A stretch of DNA of 64,000 nucleotides from Chimonanthus salicifolius (lineage: Eukaryota; Streptophyta; Magnoliopsida; Laurales; Calycanthaceae): NCBI GenBank assembly GCA_013350335.1, contig CM023532.1, positions 92,011,383-92,075,382 of the forward strand, given 5' to 3'. A program made the translations under genes and the position numbers. The notes beneath the pieces are model-generated. The model was not told the origin of the DNA. It was given only the letters and a program-made list of their open reading frames with translations, and did not search any database. Of this stretch, positions 1-11,783 are shown piece after piece; position 1 is the stretch's first letter, and each line of letters opens with the position of its first letter.

Positions 1-1057
1 ATTGGTTATGTTTTAAAGGAAGGCAATTTTGTAATCCATGATAAAATGGAGGATCATGGGTTCGGCCATGATGTATGGCCGAACCCCCATGAGGTTTAGT
101 TGTGGATTTAAATTATTAAGAAATTTATGCTGGAGTTGGTTAATGAATCCATATGGGTTTTAATGGTTTAATAAAAAGGGTTGAACCATAGGCTCGGCCA
201 TGGTGTATGGCCTAACCCATGGAGGTGTATAGCGATTTTTTTAATGTATGTTAATTGTTTTTGGAAGGTGGAGTTTAAATTAGAAAGTTTCTAAACATGG
301 ATTTTTGGATCAAAAAGGAAAAGAACCTTGGATTATGAATTCAAGGTAGAGATTAAATTGGAAAGCCTCTAATTTTGGAAGGTAGAGATTAAATTGGAAA
401 GTCTCTAATTATGGAAGGTGGATTTTAATTTAGAAAGGATTTAAGAATGGAAAGATAATAGAAGGGAAGGATGGACATTAATTTAGAAACTTTCTAGTTA
501 TGGACCTTCTAATAATGGACTTGCTAATTATGGAATTTTCTACTAATGGCAAAGTTGTAATTAAAGGCTAAAATGAAAGATCATGGGTTCGGCCATGGTG
601 TATGGCCGAACCCCATGAGGTTCTTCATGGACTTAAATGGTTAAGGAATTTTTATGGGTCATTTATGGGCCTAAGATGGTGAACCAATTAAATGGATCAT
701 ATGGATTTTTTATGGAACAACATTATGGATCGATTATGGAATTAAAGTTTATACATATTAAATGAAAGATCATGGGTTCGGCCATGGTGTATGGCCGAAC
801 CCCATAAACTTGTTAATGGGCCATTTGTGGGCCTTTGTATAATGTAATTGAATAGTTCACCAAACTAAGAGATGAAGGGTAAGAATAATGAAATTATAGC
901 CTTGAATGCAATTTTGTAATTAAGTGAAATTAAGGACCATGGGTTGGCCATGGTGTGTGGCCAAACCCCATGGGGATTGTTTTGATGATCATAGGGTTAC
1001 GTATGTTGGATAAATGAATGAATTGTTAATTAAAAATTAGACCAATGGCAATTTGGT
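1..1057 (+). mobile_element. Partial chromovirus-family LTR (copy K1), left part
   Basis: This is the interior of a plus-oriented long LTR whose start lies outside the window. It carries five copies of the GGGTTCGGCCAT palindrome in AT-rich DNA. It is interrupted at 1057 by a solo LTR and resumes at 4512. No coding potential is seen. Family membership is inferred from the shared palindromes and from the resumed tail matching other LTR copies. Confidence 0.8.
58..969. repeat. Dispersed palindrome cluster, five copies
   Basis: Copies lie at 58-86, 191-218, 585-613, 774-802 and 941-969. The consensus is GGGTTCGGCCAT, a loop of about 5 nt, then ATGGCCGAACCC. The copy at 941 is degenerate and has lost its CpGs. 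The DNA between copies is not similar from unit to unit. Confidence 0.9.
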
Positions 1058-1193
1058 TGTAACGACCCGCTCTTTCTCACTATAAATCAGAGTATTTTTT
1101 TTTTAAATAAATAAATAAGTGATAAGAGCGGAGTGTCACGAACGCGAGTTTAAGTCCGGACTTCTAAAATCCGACCCTTAACTGGCCAAACCC

Positions 1194-1232
1194 ATGTGAG
1201 CATGGACTAAGTCCATGAGAATGGTCTCACAT
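1194..1232. other. Conserved nested stem in the LTR, covarying copy
   Basis: The outer stem ATGTGAG (1194-1200) pairs with CTCACAT (1226-1232). Inside it CATGGACT pairs with AGTCCATG (1201-1217). Other LTR copies have ATGTGTG/CACACAT, ACGTGTG/CACACGT or ACGCGTG/CACGCGT at the same place. The T-to-A change in one arm here is matched by A-to-T in the other. Its function is unknown; an RNA fold in the transcript is inferred. Confidence 0.65.
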
Positions 1233-1737
1233 AATAAGTACTAAACATTACGGCATAATACTTAAACCTAACTAACGGATTATAACTGGAACCTAAATCT
1301 GCTCCATTTTATAGGATAAGCAAAGTACATTGTCATTTTTCCAAAGTTATCTGAACTTAATCAATCAATCCAAACCATACCAAACCATAGCAATAATACT
1401 AATTATTACATGCCCACATCTAGCTAACAAACATGTCCATGTAAACTTAAACAAATATCCATAAATAAGTCCATTCAAAGCCCAAGCTCCTATGCTTGGT
1501 TTCCTTTGCAATCCTCGACCTTTCCCTTTCCTGTGCCATCTACTGAGGATAGAAATAGGGCGTTAAATCAACGCGCCCAGTATGTGTTTCCGATTAGGGC
1601 TACCACAAGGTTAGTATAAAACATGCATATATCATAATAATACATGATCATCAAAAACTCACAAAAACAATGCTATGTATGTATGCAAATGTAATGAGTC
1701 CCACCCATCACAAATATACATAGCCATCACCAAAGTA

Positions 1738-1860
1738 CCCCAGTGGTCTTTCGGACGCCCCGACAGAGTGTGGCCTCCAGATTCCTCTTGATGAGATTCT
1801 CATCATCAAGGTACCCCACAGTGGTCTTTCGGACCCCGACGGAGTGTGGCCTCCGGTTAC
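1738..1860. repeat. LTR minisatellite, two units
   Basis: Two units contain GTCTTTCGGAC, CCCGACGGAGTGTGG and CCTCCGG, separated by a CTTGATGAG/CTCATCATCAAG hairpin. The array lies just before the conserved ATGCCATGCATGAGATG segment, the same place where other LTR copies carry arrays of different units. Confidence 0.8.
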
Positions 1861-2173
1861 ATACCATCACCCCATGCCATGCATGAGATGTCTATGAATA
1901 CATGCCATTTGTAAATAAATCTTAATATTCAAATCCACGATGAAACATAATAGTTTAACACATATATCTCATCAAAATAAAGATAAAATATCAAGTATAA
2001 GTGTGGTTACAAAGAGGTAGGAAACCTATAGAAAGTTACTTAAGTTGTCCCTTCTTCTCAATCCGTCACCATTCACATTGCGTACCGTTCAAGGAGTCCC
2101 GATATCTTGTTTATATAACAGCAAGTCAAGATACTAAACATTTGATTTCCATTTAACCCAAAACCACCTTGTG

Positions 2174-3262
2174 GGGTTCGGCCATACCCCATGGCCGAAC
2201 CTCACCCACTTTGAATTTGTCCTTTCTTTTTTTTATTTAATCACATTAAACCACCTCACACTTCAAACACACTTTGGTAGGGTTCGGCCATACAACATGG
2301 CCGAACCTTACCATTTTGGTTTTGGACCCCTCTTTCAAGTCTTTGATCAATCCATTCATATTTACAATTTGACTTGTATTTACGGTTTTGCCATTGGTCT
2401 AACCAATGTTTAATTTGCTAACTACAATCATCCAAAACAAATCTATCTTAGTGGGGTTCGGCCATACACATGGCCGAACCTCACTATCTCAAACTTGGTC
2501 CTTTAATCCTCATACTTAAGGCTAGTTACTAATCTATTCATGTAATTAACTAGTCCTTAATCTTCCATCATTTTCTTGGTTCCAAAATTACTTAAACCCA
2601 TCAAATCACTCCATGGGGTTCGGCCATTCATATGGCCGAACAATAGGTTCTTTATTTCCATCTATTTACATACTAAAAATCCATTTAAGACATTCATGAT
2701 TTTCATGATCAATACCTCTTTCTATGGGGTTCAGCCATACCCATGGCCGAACCCTATAGATCACCCTTGGTTCTTTTATTCATTAAAGAGATTAGGGTTC
2801 GGCCATGCAATGGCCGAACCATGCTTTACCCATATAGTCATAATTTAGACCCTTTTAAAACATTATAAAACCAACAATAATTTCTAATCATATACTTAAA
2901 TCCAAATACCCATACAAGGGTCCATGGGTTCGGCCACACACATGGCCAAACCCTATGGTTCTCTTGACTCAAACATTCCATCCTTTGTGCGTGGTTCATA
3001 CCCCATATTTTAGCCATAATCATAGTATGGTTCAGCCATCCCATGGCCAACCCAAAACATACATCTTATCTCTAATTAAAAGATCTAAAATCTCCATAAT
3101 ATTGCATGGTTTTTAAGTTTCAAAAACCATCAAAATAACCCAATCTCTTCATGGGGTCCGCCATCCAAAGTGGCCGAACCCTACATCCATGTTTCTACCC
3201 TTTTAAACCTCATCATCCATAATTTAAACCTTTGGTAGATTCGGCCATATACATAGCCGAAC
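2174..3262. repeat. Dispersed palindrome cluster, ten copies
   Basis: Copies start near 2174, 2280, 2454, 2616, 2727, 2795, 2926, 3029, 3154 and 3238, with irregular spacing of 68-174 bp. Several show single CpG losses, for example GGTTCAGCCAT at 2727 and 3029. Frames read through them give RPY..MAEP-like strings that come only from the repeat. Confidence 0.9.
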
Positions 3263-4089
3263 CATGTCTTAACCACTTTCTTATTTACAAAGACTTAGTA
3301 GAGCACTTTCTAATTCCGCGACTCCTCCAATTTGTTCTTCACTCCGCTTGTTTCTTTCCTTCCTTAGCCTCTCCTTCTTTTCTTGATCTTTTGGCCGATT
3401 GTGAGCTTGATCAATATAACTCCTCCAAAAATGGTTTGGTCAAGAGGTATAGGTTTGAGAGAGGATCGGCTTGAGTGGAATGTAAACTCTAAGCTCTTTT
3501 TCTCTCTTATCTTTGAGAGTTAATGGCTAAGAGAGAGTGTGAGGGAGAGAGAGCCAAGAGGGATTATCTTCCCTATCTCCACATGAGATAGAATTCTCAA
3601 GACTACAACGTGTATGCCATTTGAAATTTGAATATTTTTAAATGTAAAACTATCTCCATTATCTTTCCATGTGCATCCTTGTTTTGATTTGAAATAAGCC
3701 AAAACCACCTCCAATATCTCTCCATCGCGTGCCTTTGAATTTGAAATAAACCCATCTCCTCTTTGTTTGAATTTGAACATTAAGCCATATCCATCTCCAT
3801 TATCTCTCCATCGTGCCTTGCCTTTGTATTTTGAAATAAACCAATATTCCTTCATCTCTCCAACGTGTATCATTATTTGGAATTTGAATTAAACATAACT
3901 TCCTCCATCTTATTTGTTTGAATTTCAAACATAAAACTGTCCACCCCATTATTTTGAATTTGAATTTTAAACCACCTCATCTCCCTGAGTTTAAATTTTG
4001 AAACAAACCAACCTCCTCCATCTTCTCCAACGTGTATCATTCATTGCCTTTGAATTTGAATTCCAAATGTAAAGCCATCCAACCCAACT

Positions 4090-4215
4090 CATTTGGATTT
4101 GAAATAAAAATAAATCCTTCATCTCACTTAAATTTGAAATAAAATAACTCCTTCATCTCATTTGAATTTGAAATAAAAATAACTCCTTCATCTCATTTGA
4201 GTTTGAAATAAAACC
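4090..4215. repeat. Tandem repeat of about 38 bp
   Basis: About three units contain AACTCCTTCATCTCATTTG followed by AATTTGAAATAAAA. The whole stretch from 3640 to 4240 is built of looser TTTGAATTTGAA and CATCTCC blocks. It lies near the sense-strand start of the solo LTR and recurs inverted at 63340-63460. Confidence 0.75.
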
Positions 4216-4511
4216 GTCCAACCCATCATTTGAATTTAAATTTAAAATGCAACTGTCCAACTCAACTAACTTGGTGGTCAACCAAGTCAACATGACCCAT
4301 TGGATCCCAATTGGACATTTTGACCCAATTAACAACTTTGACCCATTGAATACATCTTATCCAATTATTCCAATTGCTACCATATCCACAATCCGTTGGG
4401 TCTTAATTGGGCAATTGACCCAATCCTTTACCCATCTAAGGTCCAATCCAATAATTTCACAATTAATAACAAATTTCATAAATATTAATAATAGAAATTC
4501 CAAGTGTTACA

Positions 4512-4880
4512 TTGGTAATATAGGTTGAAAATGATAAACCATGGGATTGGTTTTGGACTTAAAATCTTGTAAATCAAGTGGGACTTGTTTTGATTGATTT
4601 TATATTATAAGGTAACGGGACCTCACTAAGGTGTTTACGATCATGAGCGGTTACCGACAAAAGACGCAAGGACACGTTAGCGGTCTTTGGTAGGATTCCA
4701 CTCTTTGAAATCATGGGTTTATGTACATTGTTTTATCTTGATTTGATGAATTTATAGTGCAAAGGATATGTTTCAAAATGTGAGTTTTAAATGCTATGTT
4801 TATATGATAAAATAGCATGTATTGTATATGTTTCAAATATGAGTTTTTAAATGCAATGATTTGTATAATTGCATAGCATG
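4512..4880 (+). mobile_element. Partial LTR K1, right part, cut by the gap
   Basis: This continues the LTR interrupted at 1057. It matches 5152-5485 beyond the gap, so the two sides of the gap are overlapping copies of the same LTR region rather than continuous sequence. Confidence 0.8.
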
Positions 4881-4980
4881 NNNNNNNNNNNNNNNNNNNN
4901 NNNNNNNNNNNNNNNNNNNNNNNNNNNNNNNNNNNNNNNNNNNNNNNNNNNNNNNNNNNNNNNNNNNNNNNNNNNNNNNN
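4881..4980. other. Assembly gap, 100 N
   Basis: Exactly 100 undetermined bases, a usual placeholder for a gap of unknown size. The true distance and content are unknown. Confidence 0.99.
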
Positions 4981-6574
4981 AATGGATCTATGTGTTGGAA
5001 CCTAAGCCTAAGTTGTTGGAGGCAATGGCAAGGTTGTAAATACTTGCTAAAATAGTAGGTAATGGGTTATGTTAGCCATGGATGGCATTGTTGTAATTAT
5101 GGTAAAAAATAAGGGACCATGGGTTTGGCCATGGTGTATGGCCAAACCTCATGGGGATTGGTTTATGGACTTAAAATATTATAAATCAAGTGGGACTTGG
5201 TTTTAATTGATTTTATATTATAAAGTAACGGGACCTCACCAGGTGTTTACGATCGTGAGCAGTTACCGGACGAAAGACGCAAGGACACGTAGCAGTCTTT
5301 GGTAGGATTCCACCTCTTTGAAACCATGGGTTTATGTACATTGTTTTTATCTTGATTTAATGAATTTATATTGCAACGGATATGTTTCAAATGGTGATTT
5401 TATATGTTATGTTTATTTGATAAAATGGCATGTGTTTTAAATATGAGCTTTTAAATGCTATGATTTTGTATAATTGCATAGCATGTGGTATTTGCATCAA
5501 ATGCATGGCATGGGAGGGATGACAGGTAACCAGGGACCCACACTCCGTCGGGGCGTCCGTAAAACACTCGTGGGGGGATACCTTGATGATGAGAATTCCA
5601 TCAAGAGGATACTATGTATAATACCTTGATGATGAGAATCCCATCAAGAGGATACTATGTATGAAGACCTTGATGATGAGCATTCCATCAGGAGGATACT
5701 ATATATCCGGAGATTCACACTCCGTCGGGGCGTCCGTAAAACACTCGTGGAAGGATACCTTGATGATGAGCATTCCATCAAGAGGATACTATTATTTTGT
5801 GATGGGTGGGATTCATTGCATATGATAGCATGGCATGGCATTGAATCGGCATGATTATGGCATCTATTATCGTGCAAGGCTTTCCGGATTTTATCGGTAT
5901 GATTGGATCTCTATTATCATACACTGTTTTGGATACGATGCTTTATGAGTATGTTATGATTATTATAACTGATCTGATATATTTATTATATCTGGATTTT
6001 TGGTACTAACCCATGTGTTAACCCTAATTGGAATACCTACTGGGCGCGTTGTACTAACGTCCTAGTTCTACCCTTTAGTGGATGATGCATGAAACAAGGA
6101 AAACACTGAACGTGGAAAGGGACAAGCATAGGAGCTTGGAACGCTTTTAGTTTTATATTTTGTTTAAGATACTCAGGGATTAGTATTTAGAGTATCCAGA
6201 TTTCGGAATGTAATAACTTAGATGAATTTGCTATGGTTGGATGTTTTATTTGGATAATGGTTAATGTGATTATTTGACTATGTACTTTGCTATCAATGGA
6301 ATAGAACTTGGTTCTATTATGATTCCGCAAACTGGATGTTATCATTCCGCATGTTATGATTTTTATTCCGCATGTTGATATTGCTATGTGTGAACCATTT
6401 TAGTGGACTAAGTCCATGCACACATAGGGTTGGCCAGTTAAGGGTCGGACTTTAGAAGTTTGGACTTAGCTCGCGTCGTGACGTCTCACTCTCTATCACT
6501 CTACTCTGTTATAAAAAAAAAAATAGACTCTGAATTTACGGGAAGAAGCGAGTGAGAAAGGGCGGGGCGTTACA
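4981..6574 (+). mobile_element. 3' part of a plus-strand LTR (copy K2)
   Basis: This ends GGGCGGGGCGTTACA at 6574. It includes one palindrome with a paired change (GGTTTGGCCAT and ATGGCCAAACC, 5121-5149), a minisatellite, the GGGCGCGTT hairpin near 6042 and the outer stem CTATGTGTG (6384-6392)/CACACATAG (6419-6427). The five bases after it, CCAAT, continue into the middle of a minus-strand LTR, which suggests insertion into that copy. The left end is in the gap. Confidence 0.85.
5527..5795. repeat. LTR minisatellite
   Basis: Repeated modules are CACACTCCGTCGGGGCGTCC and ACCTTGATGATGAG followed by CCATCAAGAGGATACTAT. The second module occurs four times and the first twice. Each module can form a short hairpin. 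Confidence 0.85.
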
Positions 6575-7076
6575 CCAATAAAATGGTTCACACATAGCAA
6601 TATCAAGATGCGGAATGAAAATCATAATCTGCAGAATCATAACATCAAATGCGGAATCATAATAGAACCAAGGTCTATTCCAATTAGATAGCAAAGTACA
6701 TCAAGTCCTGAGTCATCATTCAAATACCATAATTATTAAAATTAGACATCCGACCATCTAAGTTATTACATTCCGAAACTAGTTACTCAATTACAAGTCC
6801 CTAAGTAACTTTATTCAAAACATATAAAAACAAATCATCCAAGCTCCTATGCCTGGTCCGCCTTACGTTCATTGTTCCCCTGATTACCTGCATCATCAAC
6901 TAGGGTAGAAGTAGGGCTTTAGAACAACGCGCCCAGTAGGTATTCCAGTTACGGCTAACACATGGTTAGTACAAAGCATATATTATAACATAATATATTA
7001 AACCGGGTAAAATCCATGCCATGCAATGATGGCAAATATGCAATGAGTCCCACCCATCACATGTACATTAATGTAC

Positions 7077-7205
7077 CCACCACATAGGCCTTCCTGAAGC
7101 CTCGGCGGAGTGTGGACCCTCCGGAATCTTCTTAATGGAAATCACATCAAGGTATCGCACATAGGTTCTTCGGACGCCCTGACGGAGTGTGACCCCTCCG
7201 GTTAT
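7077..7205. repeat. LTR minisatellite, two units
   Basis: Two units contain a CACATAGG start, a GGAGTGTGG core and CCTCCGG, separated by a TTAATGGAAATCACATCAAGG hairpin module. The position within the LTR is the same as in the other copies. Confidence 0.75.
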
Positions 7206-7592
7206 AAATCCTCCACCCCATGCCATGCATGAGATGCCAATGAAACACATGCTATTTTAATAACCTAAACATAGCATTTAAAATCACCTTTTGAAACATA
7301 TCAATCCATGCTATTTAAACAAGTTAAAACATAGCATTTGAAATTCAATAATAAAGCATATTCTTTGAAACATATTTTTATCAAACATAGGATAAAAACA
7401 AAGTACATGAGCCATGGTTTCAAAGAGGTGGAATCCTACCAAAGACCGTTCACGAGTCCTTGCGCTTCCGTCCAAGATTCGATCACCGATCGCACACCGT
7501 TTGTGAGATCCCGTTACCTTATAATATAATAATAAATCAAAACCAAGACCCACTTGATTTACCACATTTATAATCCATTAACCAAACTTGTG

Positions 7593-7779
7593 GGGTTCGG
7601 CCATATACATGGCCGAGCCTCACCCTTTTTGTTCATTTATCCCATTAATTACCAAAATGCCATTGAGCATAACCATAGACTTCTTTCTTACTAAGATTTC
7701 AATAATCCATTCATACTTCCAAAGCACATAATCCCATAATATAATTCATGGGGTTTGGCCATACACCATGGCCGAATCC
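7593..7779. repeat. Two palindrome copies in LTR E
   Basis: Copies lie at 7593-7619 (right arm GGCCGAGCC) and 7751-7779 (left arm GGGTTTGGCCAT, CpG lost). Confidence 0.85.
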
Positions 7780-7913
7780 AATGTTCCATAGTTTTTTCAC
7801 GTAATTACAAAAATGCCATCCATGGCTATTATTCCATAGTCCCATCTTTTCCATCATTAAAATAGTTGTCTAAGTTAATGTCTAATCCACAAATCATCAT
7901 AGGACCATAAAAT

Positions 7914-8173
7914 TGTAACACCCCGATTTTTCAAAGATATCAATATTCACGAAAATGCCATTGAAATGGTGAATTGAAAATATATGAACCTTAGATGGGT
8001 AAATGTTGGGTTAATTGCCCAATGGAAGGTAGATGTGGATCAATGGAAATAAATGGGTAAGAATTATTTAAGATTGCCAATTGGGTCAAAAGTTCAATTG
8101 GGACCCAATGGATCATATATGAGCTAGTTAGAAGTAAATGGGTAAGGCTTGACAAATGTTTGGTCAATTGCCC
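7914..8173 (+). mobile_element. Solo LTR D, left part (TSD AAAAT)
   Basis: This starts TGTAACACCCCGATTT after AAAAT (7909-7913). It is split at 8173 by element C, resumes at 44653 and ends at 46704, where AAAAT is repeated at 46705-46709. Without the insert it is about 2.3 kb. A segment with GGTAGATGTGGATCAATGG is present both here and just after the break, pointing to a local tandem duplication of about 145 bp. Confidence 0.88.
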
Positions 8174-8894
8174 TGTAACGCCTCGCCCTTTTCACCCTTC
8201 CAAAAATCAGAGTCTAAAAATTTCTTTAAAAGAAAGTAGAGCGAACAAGAGCGGGCAGTGTCACGACGCGAGCTAAGTCCGGACTACCCAAGTCCGACCC
8301 TTAACTGGCCACCCATGTGTGCATGAACTAAACCCATGAAGGACAAACCACACATGGAACTAAGTTAAAACATACGGAATAACAATAACTAATTGCAGAA
8401 CTAAACTGATGAGGAATATAATCAATCTTAAATTAACCATACACTCCTAGATAGCAAAGCACAGGTCATCCATTATAAACTACTTATACCAAATCAAGGT
8501 TCACCAAACAGTTCCCAAACCATAGCAAAGTTTACTAGCTATTACATGACCATAAAAATGTAATTCAAAAGACAGTAATGTAGAAATCCCAAACATCATT
8601 CAAGCGATTAAGCTTGGGTCTTTCCTTTTTCCTTTTCCTGCATTATCCTCTAAGGATAGAATTAGGGCATTAGATCAACGCACCCAGTAGATTTCCGATT
8701 AGGGCTACCACATGGTTAGTATATAAAACATGCATATATCATAGTATATATGGTCATCAAAAACAGAAAAATCAATGCTATGTATGTATGCACATGTAAT
8801 GAGTCTCTCCCATCACACATATACATAGCCATCACTTAACGAGACTCTCATCGTCAAGGTAAGTCACATTACTCTTTCATTTCATGTTGATGAT

Positions 8895-9110
8895 ATTCCT
8901 CCTGGCGGGACCCTCATCGCCTAAGGAGGCCGATATGGCTCTCATCATCAAAGTATTTCTCCTAGCGGGACCCTCATCGCCTAAGGAGACCAATGTGGCT
9001 CTCATCATTATAACATTCCTCCTGGCGGGACCCTCATCGCCTAAGGAGGCCAATGTAATTCTTATCATCATGATACTACTCCTGGCGGGACCATCATCGC
9101 CTAAGGAGGC
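8895..9110. repeat. LTR minisatellite, four units of about 57-60 bp
   Basis: Units read CTCCTGGCGGGACCCTCAT, then CGCCTAAGGAGG, with CTCCT pairing with AGGAG, joined by a CTCATCATCA spacer. They encode an apparent repeat LLAGPSSPKEA on one strand and SLGDEGPARRN on the other, but these are repeat artefacts. The same array is at 41806-42020. Confidence 0.9.
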
Positions 9111-9405
9111 TTTCCATAATCATCATCCAATGCATGAGATGCCAATGAATATATGAAGTACATAAATAAATCTCATGATTCAAAAACCAATTGAAACATA
9201 ATAGTAATAACAACATATCTTATCAAATCATGATAAAACCAATCATCATAGTGGTTACAAGTAGGTAGGAAACCTACTTAAAATTCGCTTAAGTATCCGT
9301 TCCTTCCAAGCGTCACCTGTTCACGACTAGCATGCAGTCAAAGAGATCCGTCACCTTATTCACATAAACCATTAATCAACTTTAATCCCATACTTCATTT
9401 GGATG

Positions 9406-10260
9406 GGGTTCGGCCATACAACATGGCCGAACCTCATCATCTAAGTTTGGTCTCTATTTCCCATTTTTTGTCATTCTTTTAAAGTCCCCAAATCAAGTCC
9501 CTTGATTTAATAATTCCATCCATTAGCTTCATTAAAACAGTCCATTAAAATTAATATCCAAAAATATTTATAAGTGGGGTTCGGCCATACACCTTGGCCG
9601 AACCTCACTTATTTACTTAGGTCCCCTCTTTCAACTCTTGATGGTTACCCTTATTCACAAAACTGCCATTGCTACCAATACATAATTATATCATGCTTAA
9701 ACATTAAACCCACCAATAGTTTCCATGAAATTGATTCATAAAACCCATAGCCATGGTCCATGGGGTTCAGCCATACATATGGCCGAACCCTATCGCTTTC
9801 ACATTTGAATCTCTTTGTCATAACTTAGCCATAGTAACCCCATGGTTCGGCCATGAAATGGCTGACCTATGTCTTAATATTCACTTAGAACCCTTTTTAA
9901 ACCCTTCATATTGTTCCATGATCTTCAAGTTTGAATTCAACAAAACAGTCCATATAACTCACCATTCTTTCCATCCTTTAAATCCATATAAGATGGTCCA
10001 TGGGGTTCGGCCATACCCATGGCCGAACCCTATGGTTCACTTGGTTCAATGATTCCACCATATGTTCTTAATTTAGGCCCTACTCTTTAATCATAAGAAC
10101 CATATGGTTCAGCCATCCAATGGCCAACCCAAAACAGCAACCCTATTTCCATTTAAATCACATAAAATTCTCCACCACTGGTATGGTTTTATCTCTCCAA
10201 AAACCACACCAAATTATCCAACACTTTCATGGGGTTCGGCCATTCAAGGTGGCCGAACCC
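9406..10260. repeat. Dispersed palindrome cluster, seven copies
   Basis: Copies start at 9406, 9577, 9763, 9844, 10003, 10105 and 10232. The copies at 9763 and 10105 have CpG-to-CpA changes in one arm. Each has a counterpart in the sister LTR at 42320-43178. Confidence 0.9.
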
Positions 10261-10410
10261 TATGTCCATGATTTGGTCCTCTTAAACACATATTTTGTAA
10301 CGCCCACCCCTTTTCACTATGCTTAATTGACCGAAAATCAGAGTCTTTTTCTTTTTTTTTTGAAAATAAAGAGTGACAAAGGGCGCCAGACGTCACGACG
10401 CGAATTAAGT

Positions 10411-10429
10411 CCGAGCTTCTAAAGCTCGG
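10411..10429. other. LTR-end hairpin CCGAGCTT/AAGCTCGG
   Basis: A perfect 8-bp stem with a CTA loop. At the homologous place other copies have GGACTT/AAGTCC (20458-20472) and TTCAGACT/AGTCTGAA (50531-50551). Different stem sequences keep base pairing. Confidence 0.65.
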
Positions 10430-10969
10430 CCCTTAATTGGCCAACCCTACGTGTGCGTGGAACTAAGTCCAAGAGAACGGTTCACACGTAGAAAATAAGC
10501 TCGCTGAGTTATAACTTAATGCGGAATTATAATAGAGTCTATCCTACCAATTTATTAGATAGCAAGGAAGTATGTCACTTAAATTCTAAAATATCTCAAA
10601 ATCATAATGTCCAAAATAAAATCCAAACCATAGCAAGTAATCTAAATTATTACAGTCCGACGAGCTAAGTTACTCAAATTACATTCCAAAATAAATTTAA
10701 GTAAATCATCTAGCCCGCTTCCCCAAGCTCCTACACTTGTCTCCCGTCACGTCCTCCGTTTCCTGTATCGTCATCTAAGGTAGAAGTAGGGCGTTAGACA
10801 ACGCGCCCAGTAGGTACTCCGAGTAGGGCCAACACATGGATTAGTGATAACAAAATACATAGATAATATTATATCAAAACCATGCAATTAGGTGCAATGT
10901 CATGCAATGGGTATCCTATGTCATGAATGCCAGCCATCAAGCTCATCATCATTGTACAATGACCCTTTT

Positions 10970-11300
10970 TCAACCATACATAATGTCCCCCTTGATGGAA
11001 AAGCTTCATCAAGATAAAATCACACAAAGTATCCCCCTTGATGGCAAAGCCTCCTCAAGGTATAATAATAAATACGAATATCCCCCTTGATGGAAAAACT
11101 TCATCAAGATAAAATCACACAAAGTGTCCCCCTTGATGGCAAAGCCTCCTCAAGGTATAATAATAAATACGAATATCCCCCTTGATGGAAAAACTTCATC
11201 AAGATAAAATCACACAAAGTATCCCCCTTGATGGCAAAGCCTCCTCAATGTATAATAATAAATACGAATATCCCCCTTAATGGAAAAACCATCATCAAGG
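10970..11300. repeat. LTR minisatellite, alternating units
   Basis: Units of CCCCCTTGATGGAAAAACTT plus CATCAAGATAAAATCACAC alternate with CCCCCTTGATGGCAAAGCC plus TCCTCAAGGTATAATAATA, a higher-order period of about 114 bp with nearly three copies. Each half contains CTTGATGG facing CATCAAG. A single CCCCGACGGAGCATGGACTCC module follows at 11420. Confidence 0.88.
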
Positions 11301-11783
11301 TATAATAAACACATAGTAACATTCTTGTTTGAATAACCTCATCAACATATCATAAAATCCATAGTAACCTTCCTGATGGATAAAGCACATCAAAATATCC
11401 CCATGTTTGTTTATCAGTCGCCCCGACGGAGCATGGACTCCGGTTTCATTTCATCCTTCCCATGCCATATCCCTCCCATGTCATGCATGAGATGCAAGTG
11501 TTAATATACTATATGATATCACAAACCATGGCATTAAAATCCCATCAATAAAACATATAATTTGAGTACCAAAAATAAATCAAGCAAAGCATCAATATAC
11601 ACATCATCCATGGCTTACACTGAGGTAGGAATCCTACCAAATACCGAGTAGTATTCCTTAGTGTTTCTCTCCAACAATCCGGTCACCAATCGCGCACCGC
11701 TTGCGATGTCCGATACCTTATTATACATCAATGAATCAGCCCCCGCTTTTGCCATGTTTAAGTCCCTAATAAATGCCTTAGTG

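Larger units (their letters stand above)
1058..4511 (-). mobile_element. Solo LTR of the chromovirus family, TSD TTGGT
   Basis: The segment starts TGTAACGACCCGC and ends GTGTTACA. It is flanked by the 5-bp duplication TTGGT at 1053-1057 and 4512-4516. At 3454 bp it has full LTR size and no internal domain, as expected after LTR-LTR recombination. In sense orientation it holds a W-box-containing start, AT-rich DNA, ten palindromes, a minisatellite, the GGGCGTT/AACGCGCCC hairpin near 1558 and the folded block at 1191-1232. The same insertion is seen inverted at 63022. Confidence 0.92.
3551..4880 (+). repeat. Left arm of a large inverted duplication
   Basis: The reverse complement of this segment is nearly identical to about 62640-64000, with only scattered substitutions and short indels. 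Both arms contain the same LTR boundary at the same target site (TTGGT here, ACCAA there). One ancestral insertion was therefore copied; two separate insertions are unlikely. The arm ends at the assembly gap, so a haplotig or fold-back assembly error is possible. Confidence 0.85.
6575..7913 (-). mobile_element. Host LTR E, left part
   Basis: This minus-oriented LTR lacks roughly its first 160 bp, probably cut off by insertion of K2. It contains the CGCGCCCAGTAGG hairpin near 6914, a two-unit minisatellite and two palindromes. It resumes at 46710 after the nested block, with the duplicated target AAAAT. Confidence 0.82.

Noticed and set aside
2171..3050. Many short ORFs with RPY..MAEP or GFGHTPWPNP strings, here and throughout
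   Set aside because: They are translations of the GGTTCGGCCAT palindrome on either strand, with no other conservation and no start context.
2174..3262. CRISPR-like array of spaced palindromic repeats
   Set aside because: Spacing is irregular (68-174 bp), repeats are imperfect, and the context is a plant retrotransposon LTR.
1058..4511. DNA transposon with short terminal inverted repeats
   Set aside because: The same termini bound LTRs that adjoin primer sites and gag-pol, so these are solo LTRs.
8884..9156. Apparent repeat protein with LLAGPSSPKEA units (also 41792-42070)
   Set aside because: It is a 57-60 bp minisatellite whose length is a multiple of three. The opposite strand is equally open.
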